A stretch of 64,000 nucleotides of DNA from an uncultured Pseudomonadota bacterium (GTDB taxonomy: Bacteria; Desulfobacterota; Desulfobacteria; Desulfobacterales; Desulfobacteraceae): contig CALGRI010000177.1 of NCBI GenBank assembly GCA_937880875.1, forward strand, positions 1-64,000, given 5' to 3'. Of the stretch, positions 11,092-20,192 are shown piece by piece (within the stretch, counting starts at the first letter, position 1; each line of letters begins with the position of its first letter). A program made the translations under genes and the position numbers. The notes under the pieces were generated by a model that did no database searches, was not told where the DNA came from, and saw only the letters and a list, made by a program, of their open reading frames with translations.

Positions 11092-12186
11092 TTATTTCTC
11101 TTTATGAACCTTTCCAGGTTCAACCATAAACTGAAAACTTGAAAAATATATATCTGCAAGGGTTAAAAACAAGGTGGCTATCAACGGCCCATAGATAATA
11201 CCGAGTATTCCATATGCTTTAAGTCCACCAATAATTGCAAAAAATACTATTAACGGATGCATTTTCACCCTGTTACCAACCACTTTGGGTTTAAAAACAT
11301 ACTCAATGCCCCAAGAAAGAACCGCATAAAAAACAAGCACAAAAATACTCGCTGCAAATTTAGATTTCAACATCAAAATTGCCGCAGCAGGGATAAGTAT
11401 AATCCCAATACCTAAAATGGGCAAAAAGGCCAGAAATCCCATAATCACACCCCATAAAAATGGAGAATTCCATCCTAGGAATAAAAAAAGTGCTCCGCCT
11501 GCAACACCCTGTATCAGGCCACCAAGGCCATTCCCTATAAGAACGGCACCTGCCATGCCCTTAAATTTTTCAAAAAGTTTTTCATCATGCTCGTCCGACA
11601 AAGGAGACAGATCATATACGTATTTTATAAACTTATCCCCATCTATGAGCATGTAATACACTACGATCAGCATCAGGCAAAAATACAAGACAATATTAAA
11701 TACATTGGATGTAAAAAACCTGGCCTGTTCAAACAATGAGAATCCCACTATCTTTCCAAGCTCTGAGATGGGGCTGATCAACTCATCCCAGGTCACCACT
11801 TTTTCAATCCCTGTCCTTACCAGCAACTCATTGAACCGTTCAAGGACCTGTGTGCTTTCAAGCAGATTTTTTAATTGGTTTGAAAAAACTGCGTCCTTAG
11901 CCATGACATAAAGATTGAACGCTTCCTTGGAAAGCACCCCGACAAAAAAGACAACTGGAATAAACACGACAAAAAAAATCAGAACGCAGGTAAGAATAGA
12001 CGCAATTTTCGGTGTCAGCTTTTTTGATAAAAACTTGAAAACCGAATTAAAAATCCCTGTGGACACAACCCCTAAGATGATAATAGCAAAAAAAGGGGCT
12101 ATCAAATTGCCTGCAAGCAGAATCGCTATGCAGAACAGCGCAATAAAAAAGATAAAAACCGCTCTTTGAGAAATGCTTTGCTCCAA
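11092..12186 (-). CDS. AI-2E family transporter (YdiK/TqsA-type membrane protein)
   Basis: Multi-TM protein; GNGLGGLIQGVAGGALFLFLGW and IGGLKAYGILGIIYGPLIATLFLTLADIY signature. Confidence 0.9.
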   Translation of the reverse strand: MEQSISQRAVFIFFIALFCIAILLAGNLIAPFFAIIILGVVSTGIFNSVFKFLSKKLTPKIASILTCVLIFFVVFIPVVFFVGVLSKEAFNLYVMAKDAVFSNQLKNLLESTQVLERFNELLVRTGIEKVVTWDELISPISELGKIVGFSLFEQARFFTSNVFNIVLYFCLMLIVVYYMLIDGDKFIKYVYDLSPLSDEHDEKLFEKFKGMAGAVLIGNGLGGLIQGVAGGALFLFLGWNSPFLWGVIMGFLAFLPILGIGIILIPAAAILMLKSKFAASIFVLVFYAVLSWGIEYVFKPKVVGNRVKMHPLIVFFAIIGGLKAYGILGIIYGPLIATLFLTLADIYFSSFQFMVEPGKVHKEK

Positions 12187-12228
12187 GGTTTCACCAAATC
12201 TGTTAGGTTTAAAAAAAGATTAAAAAAC

Positions 12229-12277
12229 ATGTAAAGCCACGATATGCAAAGTAACTTGCACAAATGCGGCTTTACAT
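12229..12277 (-). terminator. Rho-independent terminator downstream of small ORF
   Basis: Perfect 10-bp arms ATGTAAAGCC/GGCTTTACAT with inner TGCAA...TTGCA stem; followed on minus strand by GTTTTTTAATCTTTTTTT. Confidence 0.75.
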
Positions 12278-12298
12278 AAATCAAATAATCATTTTGTT

Positions 12299-12454
12299 TT
12301 AACTGCTGATGAGACCAAGAGCTGCCAGAACAAGAAGTATCTCAAATATAATGACTTGAACAAAACTTCCAAAAAAATGATATACAATACCGCCACCAAC
12401 GATAGCCGGTACTGCTGTAAAAACTAATATGCCTAATTTTCTAGGAATATCCAT
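12299..12454 (-). CDS. Small predicted membrane protein (51 aa), absent from supplied ORF track
   Basis: Manual translation MDIPRKLGILVFTAVPAIVGGGIVYHFFGSFVQVIIFEILLVLAALGLISS*; AAAGGGGTG upstream of ATG; terminator directly downstream. Confidence 0.7.
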   Translation of the reverse strand: MDIPRKLGILVFTAVPAIVGGGIVYHFFGSFVQVIIFEILLVLAALGLISS

Positions 12455-12555
12455 AATAAAAACACCCCTTTATGCATTTCATTTCAAACATTGAAAAACC
12501 CATAAAAAATCTATAGGTTCTTATCATTTTAATGCATCCAAGTAAAGGAAAAAAC

Positions 12556-13842
12556 TTATCTTTCTATTATCATTGCCATGCCCATACCGCCACCGATGCA
12601 CATGGAGATGAGACCTGTGGAATAAGATTTTCTTTTCATCTGGTTAATGGCGGTAACCATCTGTCTTGCCCCGGTGCATCCAATGGGATGACCGATTGAA
12701 ACACCTGATCCCAGCTCATTTGGTTTTTCCACATCAAGGTTGAGTTCTCTCATGCATCCAATAGCCTGGGCCGCGAAGGCTTCGTTCAATTCGATCAAAT
12801 CAATGTCACTAATGCTCATACCGGTCTGTTTCAACACTTTTCTAATGGCCGGTACAGGGCCAAGGCCCATGTATGCAGGATCAAGTCCACCTGCTGCAAA
12901 ACCTTTAATTTTTGCCAGTTTTTCAAGACCGAGTTCATCTGCCTTTTCTTCGGACATCAAAAGAACGGCCGCTGCCGCATCATTGATTCCTGATGCATTC
13001 CCTGCTGTCACGCTGCCATCTTTTTTGAATGCCGGTCGAAGTTTGGAGAGTTTTTCCATGCTGGTTTCCATGGGGCGTTCATCTTTATCAACAATAGTAT
13101 CCCCCTTGTAGGATTTGATTACTACAGGGACGATTTCTCCGGCAAATGTGCCATCATTTACCGCAGCAAATGCTCTTTTGTGGCTCAACGCTGCCAGTTG
13201 ATCCTGTTCTTCCCTTGTGATGCCGTATTTTTCTACAATATTTTCAGCAGTGAGCCCCATGTGGTATCCGTAAAAAATCTCGTATAATCCATCAAATACC
13301 ATCAAGTCATGGACAGGTCCGATACCGGTGAGCTCCATTCGATGTCCCCATCTAGCCTTGTTCAATGCCATGGGGGCATTGCTCATGCTTTCCTGGCCGC
13401 CGGCAAGGATCACCTCTGCCCCTCCTGCCATAATGGCCTGGGCGCCAAGGGCAATGGCTTTGAGGCCTGAACCGCATATTTTATTTATTGTAAAGGCAGT
13501 ACTATGTCTTGAGATGCCCGCTGCAATCATAGCCTGTCGGGCTGTATTCTGGCCCTGCCCTGCCTGCAGAACATTTCCCATGATAACTTCATCAATAAAT
13601 ACAGGGCTTAAGGAATCATCATAATCATATCCTTTTTTTTCCAAATCAATCATACCCTGATCTTTTAACGTATCTGGAGAAAATTCACCTTCAGATGCAT
13701 CAACAGCCGGTTTTAACCCGACTCTTTTTAGAACATCTTTCATTACTATTGTACCTAAATCAACCACGGGTACGCTTTTCAAGGAACCACCAAAGGATCC
13801 TACCGGCGTTCTAACACCACTGACGATAACAACATTTTTCAT
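12556..13842 (-). CDS. Acetyl-CoA C-acetyltransferase (thiolase)
   Basis: VSGVRTPVGSFGGSLKSV, NKICGSGLKAI, ELNEAFAAQAI, SIGHPIGCTGARQMVT, CIGGGMGMA. Confidence 0.95.
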   Translation of the reverse strand: MKNVVIVSGVRTPVGSFGGSLKSVPVVDLGTIVMKDVLKRVGLKPAVDASEGEFSPDTLKDQGMIDLEKKGYDYDDSLSPVFIDEVIMGNVLQAGQGQNTARQAMIAAGISRHSTAFTINKICGSGLKAIALGAQAIMAGGAEVILAGGQESMSNAPMALNKARWGHRMELTGIGPVHDLMVFDGLYEIFYGYHMGLTAENIVEKYGITREEQDQLAALSHKRAFAAVNDGTFAGEIVPVVIKSYKGDTIVDKDERPMETSMEKLSKLRPAFKKDGSVTAGNASGINDAAAAVLLMSEEKADELGLEKLAKIKGFAAGGLDPAYMGLGPVPAIRKVLKQTGMSISDIDLIELNEAFAAQAIGCMRELNLDVEKPNELGSGVSIGHPIGCTGARQMVTAINQMKRKSYSTGLISMCIGGGMGMAMIIER

Positions 13843-13954
13843 TTAAAGCCTCCATCAATATTGATTTTTTCATTATTAACTATTACATTTTAACTATAAT
13901 GATTAAGACAAATAACAAAGAGGCGAATAAAAAACAAGAGATTATGCCTGTGTT

Positions 13955-14059
13955 TTATTTCTTCTTTTCCTTTTTCAATTTTCGTTTTTCCTTTGGATTA
14001 AGAACAGCCTTTTTGAGTTGTTCCTTTTTGCCTTTGTCTTTTTTTCCCTTCTCACCCAT
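13955..14059 (-). CDS. Lysine-rich small protein (34 aa), absent from supplied ORF track
   Basis: Manual translation MGEKGKKDKGKKEQLKKAVLNPKEKRKLKKEKKK*; AAGGAG Shine-Dalgarno upstream of ATG. Confidence 0.6.
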   Translation of the reverse strand: MGEKGKKDKGKKEQLKKAVLNPKEKRKLKKEKKK

Positions 14060-14181
14060 ATCTATTTCTCCTTGTTTGAAAACAAATTGCGCCGGACTAT
14101 GGCGGTAAAACCATGGCTTCCAGCCGTCAGAGCGAAGCCTTTGGTTGTGCTTAAATTAATCTTTTGAAATATCAAATAGCT

Positions 14182-14469
14182 TTATTTGCCACAGCATTTT
14201 TTATACTTATTCCCGCTTCCACATGGGCAGGGTTCGTTGCGGCCAACTTTCTTTTCAGCTATCTTTGATTTTGGTGAATTCAACAATATTTCTAAATCAG
14301 TAATATCCTCTGGCTTATCTGGCTCTAATCCAATTATATATTTCCAACCCTTTTCTTCAAATATCGATGAGACTTCTTTTACTCTTTCTTCGGTTTGAAC
14401 ATTAACAACAGCTGGCTTTTTTTCAGTACCTAATTTCGCTGTTTTTTGACCATTAAAAATTTTTTCCAT
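14182..14469 (-). CDS. SEC-C metal-binding motif protein (start trimmed to internal Met, MEKIFNGQK)
   Basis: C-terminal [25 protein letters not shown] motif; internal ATG preceded by AGGGGTG. The longer ORF starts at 14532. Confidence 0.85.
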   Translation of the reverse strand: MEKIFNGQKTAKLGTEKKPAVVNVQTEERVKEVSSIFEEKGWKYIIGLEPDKPEDITDLEILLNSPKSKIAEKKVGRNEPCPCGSGNKYKKCCGK

Positions 14470-14841
14470 CTTTTCACCCCTAAAAATATTATAGAATTCA
14501 TTGCAGTAATTGGGAAAATTAGCGATTTTCATTCGAGCTCAAACTATTCAACTTCAATCATTATATACTATATTAAGAAAACAGCATAACAATAAAATCA
14601 AAAAAATGCCAGATTGACAAAATGCTGAGATGAAAAATCAGGTGACAAAGCAAATAGTCGAACTACTTTATTAAAAAAAATGAGCCGGCTATTTTATTTT
14701 TCCGACAAGGGTTATGTTGTGCCTTGACTGGCCTAACGAAACAAGTATTTCAAAGCTTTACAAATCTAACGATAACGTTGACAAATCATATATTTTACGC
14801 AACACTTGCACAACCTGTATTGAAAAAGGATTTCTTTTGCT

Positions 14842-16338
14842 ATGGAACGAAAAGTTGTTGTTGGAGGATGGGGCCAGATCACTCAGCCAAAAACATTGGA
14901 CCGAACAGCAAAAGATCCCATGGGATTGATGGCCCAGGCATCCAGGAGAGCTGCTGAAATGCTGGCTTCTAAGACAGCTCTGACTCATCTGGATGGGATC
15001 ATGATAGTCAGGACCTTAAGCCACCACTACACATCGCCTGCAAAACAGCTTGCCCACAAGTTAGGAGCCAAGCCAAAGTTCACCCATGTTTCCGGGATTG
15101 GCGGTAACTCTCCCCAGACACTGATCAACATTGCAGCCGGCATGATTGCCCGCAATGAACTGGATTCAGTTCTCATTGTGGGAGCCGAAGCCTATATCCA
15201 AAGAGAAAAAAAACCAGAAAAGATTGAAAGCGCCCTGTTCAGGGGCATACCAAAAGAGTATACCGGAGATGATCTTATCGGTTCCACAACTTTGGAGAAT
15301 CAACATGGTATTAAACATCCCATGCATGGATTCCCGCTTTTTGAGACTGCACTATGGGCTGCTTCCGGTCTGGATCTGCAAGCTTACCTCATGCAGATTG
15401 GTACGATGTGGGCTAAATTCAGTGAAATAGCAGCAGATCACCCCTATGCCTGGACAAAATCCATGCGAACCCCTGAAGAGATCATCACACCCGGCCCGAC
15501 AAACAGGCCTGTTGCATTTCCTTATACCAAGTACATGAATTCATTTGTTAATGTTGATCAGGGGGCTGCTGTCATATTAATGTCAGAAGAGATAGAAAAA
15601 AAATATTCACAAAAAAACCGACGGACTGTCTATTTCCTTGGCGGAGGGTATGCCCAGGACCGACAGCGCTTTATGATTGAAAAATATGATTTCACCTCAA
15701 GCCCACCTTTAAAAGCAGCCGTTGAAAAAGCATTGGCAAGATCCCTTATACCATTGGAAAATTTGGATTGTTTTGATCTTTATTCATGCTTTCCCTGTGC
15801 GGTTTCCATTGCAAAAAAAATGATCGGAATAACAGATGATGATCCAAGGCATCTCACTCTGACGGGTGGACTTGGTTTTTTTGGGGGTCCTGGGAATAAT
15901 TACAGCCTCCACGGGGTAGCAACCCTTGCCGAAAAAATTTCCATTGGAGAAAAATCAAACGGCCTTGTCACAGCTCTTGGCTGGTTTATGCACAAACATG
16001 CGGCCGGTGTCTACGGATCTGAGCCTTCAAAAAGTAAATTCAAAGATTATGATATAAGGGATCAAAAAAACGGCTTTGCCGGAAAAGATCCCGTTAAAAT
16101 CAAAGATCAGGTCACAGGCACAGGAACCATTGAAACCTATACTATTATCTACTCAATGGATCAGCTACCTTCCTATGCAGTGCTGTATGGAAAAACCCGG
16201 GACAATTTTCGATTTATCGCCAGAACACAAAACCATCCCGACATCTTCGAGCAGCTCACTAAAAAAAACAGGGTGGGGCAAAGCGTAAATATAAAGTTTG
16301 CCCCTTCAATAAACATGAATATTGCCGATTTGGCATAA
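14842..16338 (+). CDS. Thiolase-like acetyl-CoA acetyltransferase family protein
   Basis: VVVGGWGQITQ, SGIGGNSPQTLINIAAGMI, DLYSCFPCAVSIAKKM, TGGLGFFGGPGNNYSLHGVATL. Confidence 0.85.
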   Translation: MERKVVVGGWGQITQPKTLDRTAKDPMGLMAQASRRAAEMLASKTALTHLDGIMIVRTLSHHYTSPAKQLAHKLGAKPKFTHVSGIGGNSPQTLINIAAGMIARNELDSVLIVGAEAYIQREKKPEKIESALFRGIPKEYTGDDLIGSTTLENQHGIKHPMHGFPLFETALWAASGLDLQAYLMQIGTMWAKFSEIAADHPYAWTKSMRTPEEIITPGPTNRPVAFPYTKYMNSFVNVDQGAAVILMSEEIEKKYSQKNRRTVYFLGGGYAQDRQRFMIEKYDFTSSPPLKAAVEKALARSLIPLENLDCFDLYSCFPCAVSIAKKMIGITDDDPRHLTLTGGLGFFGGPGNNYSLHGVATLAEKISIGEKSNGLVTALGWFMHKHAAGVYGSEPSKSKFKDYDIRDQKNGFAGKDPVKIKDQVTGTGTIETYTIIYSMDQLPSYAVLYGKTRDNFRFIARTQNHPDIFEQLTKKNRVGQSVNIKFAPSINMNIADLA

Positions 16339-16349
16339 CAAATATTAAG

Positions 16350-17066
16350 TTAAAGCCCTAAAAAATCTTTGATCCATTGATTTTTTGGCGTTCGGATCAG
16401 TTCATCGGGTGTACCTTTTTGCTCAATTTTCCCCTGATTCATGATAATCACCATATTCCCAGCAGCAAAGGCCTCTTCATGATCATGGGTGACAAAAATC
16501 GTGGTGATGTTGAGCGTTGAAATAATGCCTGTCAGCTCAATTAAAAGACGCTTTCTCAATACCCTGTCAAGAGAACTTAAGGGTTCGTCCAGCATCAACA
16601 AGCCTGGCTGGGGAGCCAGTGTTCTGGCCAGAGCAACCCGCTGGCGCTCCCCACCGGAAAGATCATCAATATGGCGTTTTTCAAATCCCTCCAGGCCTGT
16701 CATCAACAGCATCTCTTTGACCCGGGACTCAATTTTTGCTTTATCCATGCCTTTCATTTTCAGACCAAAGGCAATGTTATCAACTACATTCAAATGAGGA
16801 AACAAGGCAAATTCCTGGAACATCATACCAAAATTTCTTTTATGGGGAGGGCAATCGTTCATTGGCTGCCCGTCAAAGAAAATGGTACCGGAATCCGGTG
16901 TTTCAAGCCCTGCAATGAGTCTTAACAATGTGGTTTTTCCACTGCCCGACGGCCCCAGGACAGATAGTTTGGTGCCCCGCTGCAGTCTTAAATTAATGTC
17001 TTTCAGGATAAGGCTTCCATCATCAAATTTTTTATTAATCTGTTCAAGAACAAGCTCGTTTTCCAT
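16350..17066 (-). CDS. thiQ: ABC transporter ATP-binding protein, thiamine-type
   Basis: Walker A GPSGSGKTTLL, signature LSGGERQRVALART, Walker B LLMLDEPLSSLD; third gene of TPP-riboswitch operon. Confidence 0.85.
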   Translation of the reverse strand: MENELVLEQINKKFDDGSLILKDINLRLQRGTKLSVLGPSGSGKTTLLRLIAGLETPDSGTIFFDGQPMNDCPPHKRNFGMMFQEFALFPHLNVVDNIAFGLKMKGMDKAKIESRVKEMLLMTGLEGFEKRHIDDLSGGERQRVALARTLAPQPGLLMLDEPLSSLDRVLRKRLLIELTGIISTLNITTIFVTHDHEEAFAAGNMVIIMNQGKIEQKGTPDELIRTPKNQWIKDFLGL

Positions 17067-18712
17067 TAGAATCCTTCTGAACTTTCTTTTCTGAAATTTT
17101 CAATCCCAACAAAACCTATGGCTGTTACGATCATCAATATGGCTGAGATGGCCATGGCCTGTCCATAGTTCATTGCTCCGGGCTGGCCTAAAAATCTGTA
17201 GATGGCCACCGGAATGGTGGGTGTTTCAGGCCGTGATGTAAAAATGGTTGCCCCAAACTCCCCCAGACTGATGGTAAAAGAAAAAATAGCGCCTGCCACC
17301 AGGGCTTTTGAAATCAGCGGGAGATCAATGGTCTTGAATATTTTCAAGGGGGATGCCCCAAGCAGTGATGCAGCATCGATCAATTGTTCCGGAATTGATC
17401 TTAAGGCCGGCAAAATTGCTCTGACCACAAAAGGAAATCCCACTATGGCATGGGCAATGGGTATCAAAAATATGGATGTTCTCAAATTCAAGGGTGGCTT
17501 ATCCAGGGTAATAATAATCCCAAATCCCAATGTAACAGCAGATGTGGATAACGGCAGCATAAAAATAGGATCAAGCAATGAAGTCCATCTATTGTTGAAC
17601 TTTTGGTCACAGAACCGGATGAACACTGCTGCGCATACACCTGTGACAAGAGCGATTACAAGAGAAGCGCCGGCAAACAGAAAAGAATATTTGATGGCAT
17701 GAACCGGCGGAATATAAAAGATGGAGTCTGATGTGTTTTTAAACAGCGCTTTATAAAAGATAAAGGACAATTCCCCGTTATGGGTCAAGGACTTCAACAC
17801 AAGTCCCAGCAGGGGCACAACGCATAACAGGACGATAAAGGTGATAACACCCGTAATAACCATTTTTTCCCACAGAAGAACCGGCCGTTTAAGATTTGCC
17901 TGTTCTGCATCCGGTGAGAACCGGGTTGCTCTCTGGGCAAACGAGGTATAGATCCACATCAATGCAAATGTAAATCCAATTTGAATTAAAGACAGAAAAG
18001 ATGCCAGAGGAAGGTTGAACAGGTGCGCCGCCTGCCGATATATTTCTGCTTCAATTGTAGAATAGGTCGGCCCTCCAAGAATGAGAATAATGCCAAAGCT
18101 TGAAAAGCAAAAAATAAACACCAGGGCTGAAGCGGCATATATGGCGGGTTTTAATAACGGCAGGGTAATGGTTAAAAACACCTGCCAGGGGCTGGCCCCA
18201 AGGACCATGGCAGCCTCCCTGATCCGGCCCTGGAGGGAAGACCAGAACCCGGTGATAATCCTTAGCATGACTGAAAAATTATAAAAAACATGGGCCAGGA
18301 GGATCAACACCAGGGGATGTTTGTCTGTTCCAAAGCTGGCATGAAACGCTGCTGCCACAACAACTGCCGGAAGGACAAATGGAATGGAGGCCAGGGTTTT
18401 GATTATTTTTTTGCCTTTAAACGCATAATGGGACATGACAAAGGCGCAGGGCAGCGCACAAACAAGAGTTAACAAGGTTGAAAGCCCTGCCTGCCAGAAG
18501 GTAAACCATATGATTTTTATCATCCTTGGCGAGGAGAACACCTGGTCCAGAAAAGAAAGATCGATTCTCCCTTCCTGGAAAAAACTCTTCATAAAAATTC
18601 CAGACAAAGGATAAAAATAAAACAGGAGAAAAAATCCAGCCGGAACCAGGCCGGCCAGAAAATAGGGATGAATATGGATACCCTTTATTATTGAAGTATT
18701 TTTTCTGTCCAT
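17066..18712 (-). CDS. thiP: ABC transporter permease (two fused permease halves, ThiP-like)
   Basis: 548 aa, two EAA-like loops (EAAMVLGASPWQVFLTITLPLLKPAI; DAASLLGASPLKIFKTIDLPLISKAL). Confidence 0.87.
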   Translation of the reverse strand: MDRKNTSIIKGIHIHPYFLAGLVPAGFFLLFYFYPLSGIFMKSFFQEGRIDLSFLDQVFSSPRMIKIIWFTFWQAGLSTLLTLVCALPCAFVMSHYAFKGKKIIKTLASIPFVLPAVVVAAAFHASFGTDKHPLVLILLAHVFYNFSVMLRIITGFWSSLQGRIREAAMVLGASPWQVFLTITLPLLKPAIYAASALVFIFCFSSFGIILILGGPTYSTIEAEIYRQAAHLFNLPLASFLSLIQIGFTFALMWIYTSFAQRATRFSPDAEQANLKRPVLLWEKMVITGVITFIVLLCVVPLLGLVLKSLTHNGELSFIFYKALFKNTSDSIFYIPPVHAIKYSFLFAGASLVIALVTGVCAAVFIRFCDQKFNNRWTSLLDPIFMLPLSTSAVTLGFGIIITLDKPPLNLRTSIFLIPIAHAIVGFPFVVRAILPALRSIPEQLIDAASLLGASPLKIFKTIDLPLISKALVAGAIFSFTISLGEFGATIFTSRPETPTIPVAIYRFLGQPGAMNYGQAMAISAILMIVTAIGFVGIENFRKESSEGF

Positions 18713-19764
18713 TCCCTGATCCAGACATCTCTTTTGGTGTCAATTAATTGAGGGTCCAAAAGTGCCGGGTCCTTTGTTATTCTGGCATGTTTCTTAAACA
18801 CTTCAGGTAATGCAGCTTCTTTATTGGCCGGGAAGACAAACATCTGCAACGGGATATCTTCCTGGAACTCTTTTGACAGGATAAAATCCATGGTTTTTTT
18901 TGCAAGTGTAAGCTTGGAACTCCCTTTTAAAATCCCTGCAAACTCAATCTGCCGGAATGCTGATCCGTTTTCAACCACCACCCCAGTCGGAGCCTGGGTA
19001 AGTTTTGTTTCAGAAAAAAAAACTTCAGCAGCCGGGCTTGAGGCATAACTGACCACAATGGGCCTATCCCCTTCTGATGCTGCGGTAAATTTCCCCCAAT
19101 AGGCTTCTTTCCAGCCATTGGTTATAAGAACCTCATTAGCTTTAAGCTTTTGCCAGTAATCAATATACCCCTCCTTACCAAACCGGCTGATGGTTGCCAG
19201 TAAAAACGCAAGCCCTGGAGAAGATGTTGCTGGATTTTCTACAACGGTTAAACCTTTGAATTCCGGTTTTATTAAATCTTCCAGCATGGCAGGAGGCTGT
19301 TTATTATTGTCTTTAAACCATTTAATATCATAATTTAAACAGACATCGCCAAAATCCACTGGAACCAGCCTGTTTTCAGGATCAAGCTTCAACAAAGGGT
19401 CAACAGAATCCAGGTTGGAGGGTGCATAAGCCACAAATATTTGGGCGCCTAAAGCCCTGCTTAAGAACGTATTATCCACCCCATAAAAAATATCGGCAAG
19501 GGGATTGTTCTTTGACAGGATTGCTTTGTTAAGTGCTTCTCCTGCATCTCCTGATTTCAAGATGACCATTTTTGCATGGATTTTGGCTTCAAATAATGAG
19601 ATAACCTTTTTGCTGACACTGAAACTGTCATGGGTCATAATGGTGATACTTGGGATTTCAGGCGTAGACCTTTGCGCTTCATCCTGATTTTGCACCTCGT
19701 TTGAACAGGCAAAAAGGCTGATCAGTATTAAGCATATTATAATCAAAAAAAACTTTAACTTCAT
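18688..19764 (-). CDS. thiB: Thiamine ABC transporter substrate-binding lipoprotein
   Basis: Lipobox LISLFACSN; ITIMTHDSFSVSKKVISLFEAK, NPLADIFYGVDNTFLSRAL; preceded by TPP riboswitch. Confidence 0.9.
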   Translation of the reverse strand: MKLKFFLIIICLILISLFACSNEVQNQDEAQRSTPEIPSITIMTHDSFSVSKKVISLFEAKIHAKMVILKSGDAGEALNKAILSKNNPLADIFYGVDNTFLSRALGAQIFVAYAPSNLDSVDPLLKLDPENRLVPVDFGDVCLNYDIKWFKDNNKQPPAMLEDLIKPEFKGLTVVENPATSSPGLAFLLATISRFGKEGYIDYWQKLKANEVLITNGWKEAYWGKFTAASEGDRPIVVSYASSPAAEVFFSETKLTQAPTGVVVENGSAFRQIEFAGILKGSSKLTLAKKTMDFILSKEFQEDIPLQMFVFPANKEAALPEVFKKHARITKDPALLDPQLIDTKRDVWIREWTEKILQ

Positions 19765-19781
19765 AATCTTATCTCCATAAT

Positions 19782-19829
19782 AAAAAAAACCATTCTCTGA
19801 ACAAAAAACACCATATCATCAGAGGATGG
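19782..19829 (-). terminator. Expression-platform terminator between TPP riboswitch and thiB
   Basis: Minus strand CCATCCTCTGA ... TCAGAGAATGG followed by TTTTTTTT (one mismatch in stem). Confidence 0.7.
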
Positions 19830-19839
19830 TTAATCATAA

Positions 19840-19926
19840 ATTCGTTCCCTCCGCCGGTATTATCCGGATCAGGTTATGGACGGTCGGGAATCCCCTCTCA
19901 GCATATCACTTATGCTCCCGTACAAA
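19840..19926 (-). promoter_or_regulatory. TPP (THI-box) riboswitch
   Basis: Minus strand ACGGGAGCATAAGTGATATGCTGAGAGGGGATTCCCGACCGTCCATAACCTGATCCGGATAATACCGGCGGAGGGAAC carries CTGAGA and ACCTGATCYGGATAATRCCRGCGNAGGGA consensus blocks. Confidence 0.95.
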
Positions 19927-20049
19927 TCTTTTTCCTTTTGTACTTCAATAAAACGATTCAACAAGACTGTCAAGCAATAGATTTAATCCGGGTCAGACCT
20001 TTTATCATGGGGCCAGGTTTCGCTTTTGCATGGGGGCAGGGTTAGTCAT

Positions 20050-20154
20050 CTAAAAGCCATTTGCTGTGCCGTAGCCCACAAGGATATTTGCGGAATAGAG
20101 CCAGGCAGTTCTGATGATCAATGCTTTATCGTCCAAAATTTTACGGACCGCCTG
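20050..20154 (-). pseudogene. Remnant of dTDP-4-dehydrorhamnose reductase (rmlD/rfbD)
   Basis: Minus-strand translation QAVRKILDDKALIIRTAWLYSANILVGYGTANGF* matches RmlD core (EQAVR..., LIIRTAWLYS) but is only 34 codons long and begins directly after a stop. Confidence 0.6.
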
Positions 20155-20192
20155 CTAATATGATTTTTTTGCATATCATTAATCTGCCTTTT

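Noticed and set aside
12740-13624. 123-aa and 98-aa plus-strand ORFs
   Set aside because: Antisense shadows of the thiolase gene.
17202-17702. 166-aa plus-strand ORF
   Set aside because: Lies entirely antisense to thiP, has no recognisable family and composition typical of a shadow ORF.
19980-20045. GGGTCAGACC-like stretch as the end of a REP-associated transposase element
   Set aside because: Resembles motifs I associate with RAYT/IS remnants, but there is no second end and no transposase fragment; not supportable.
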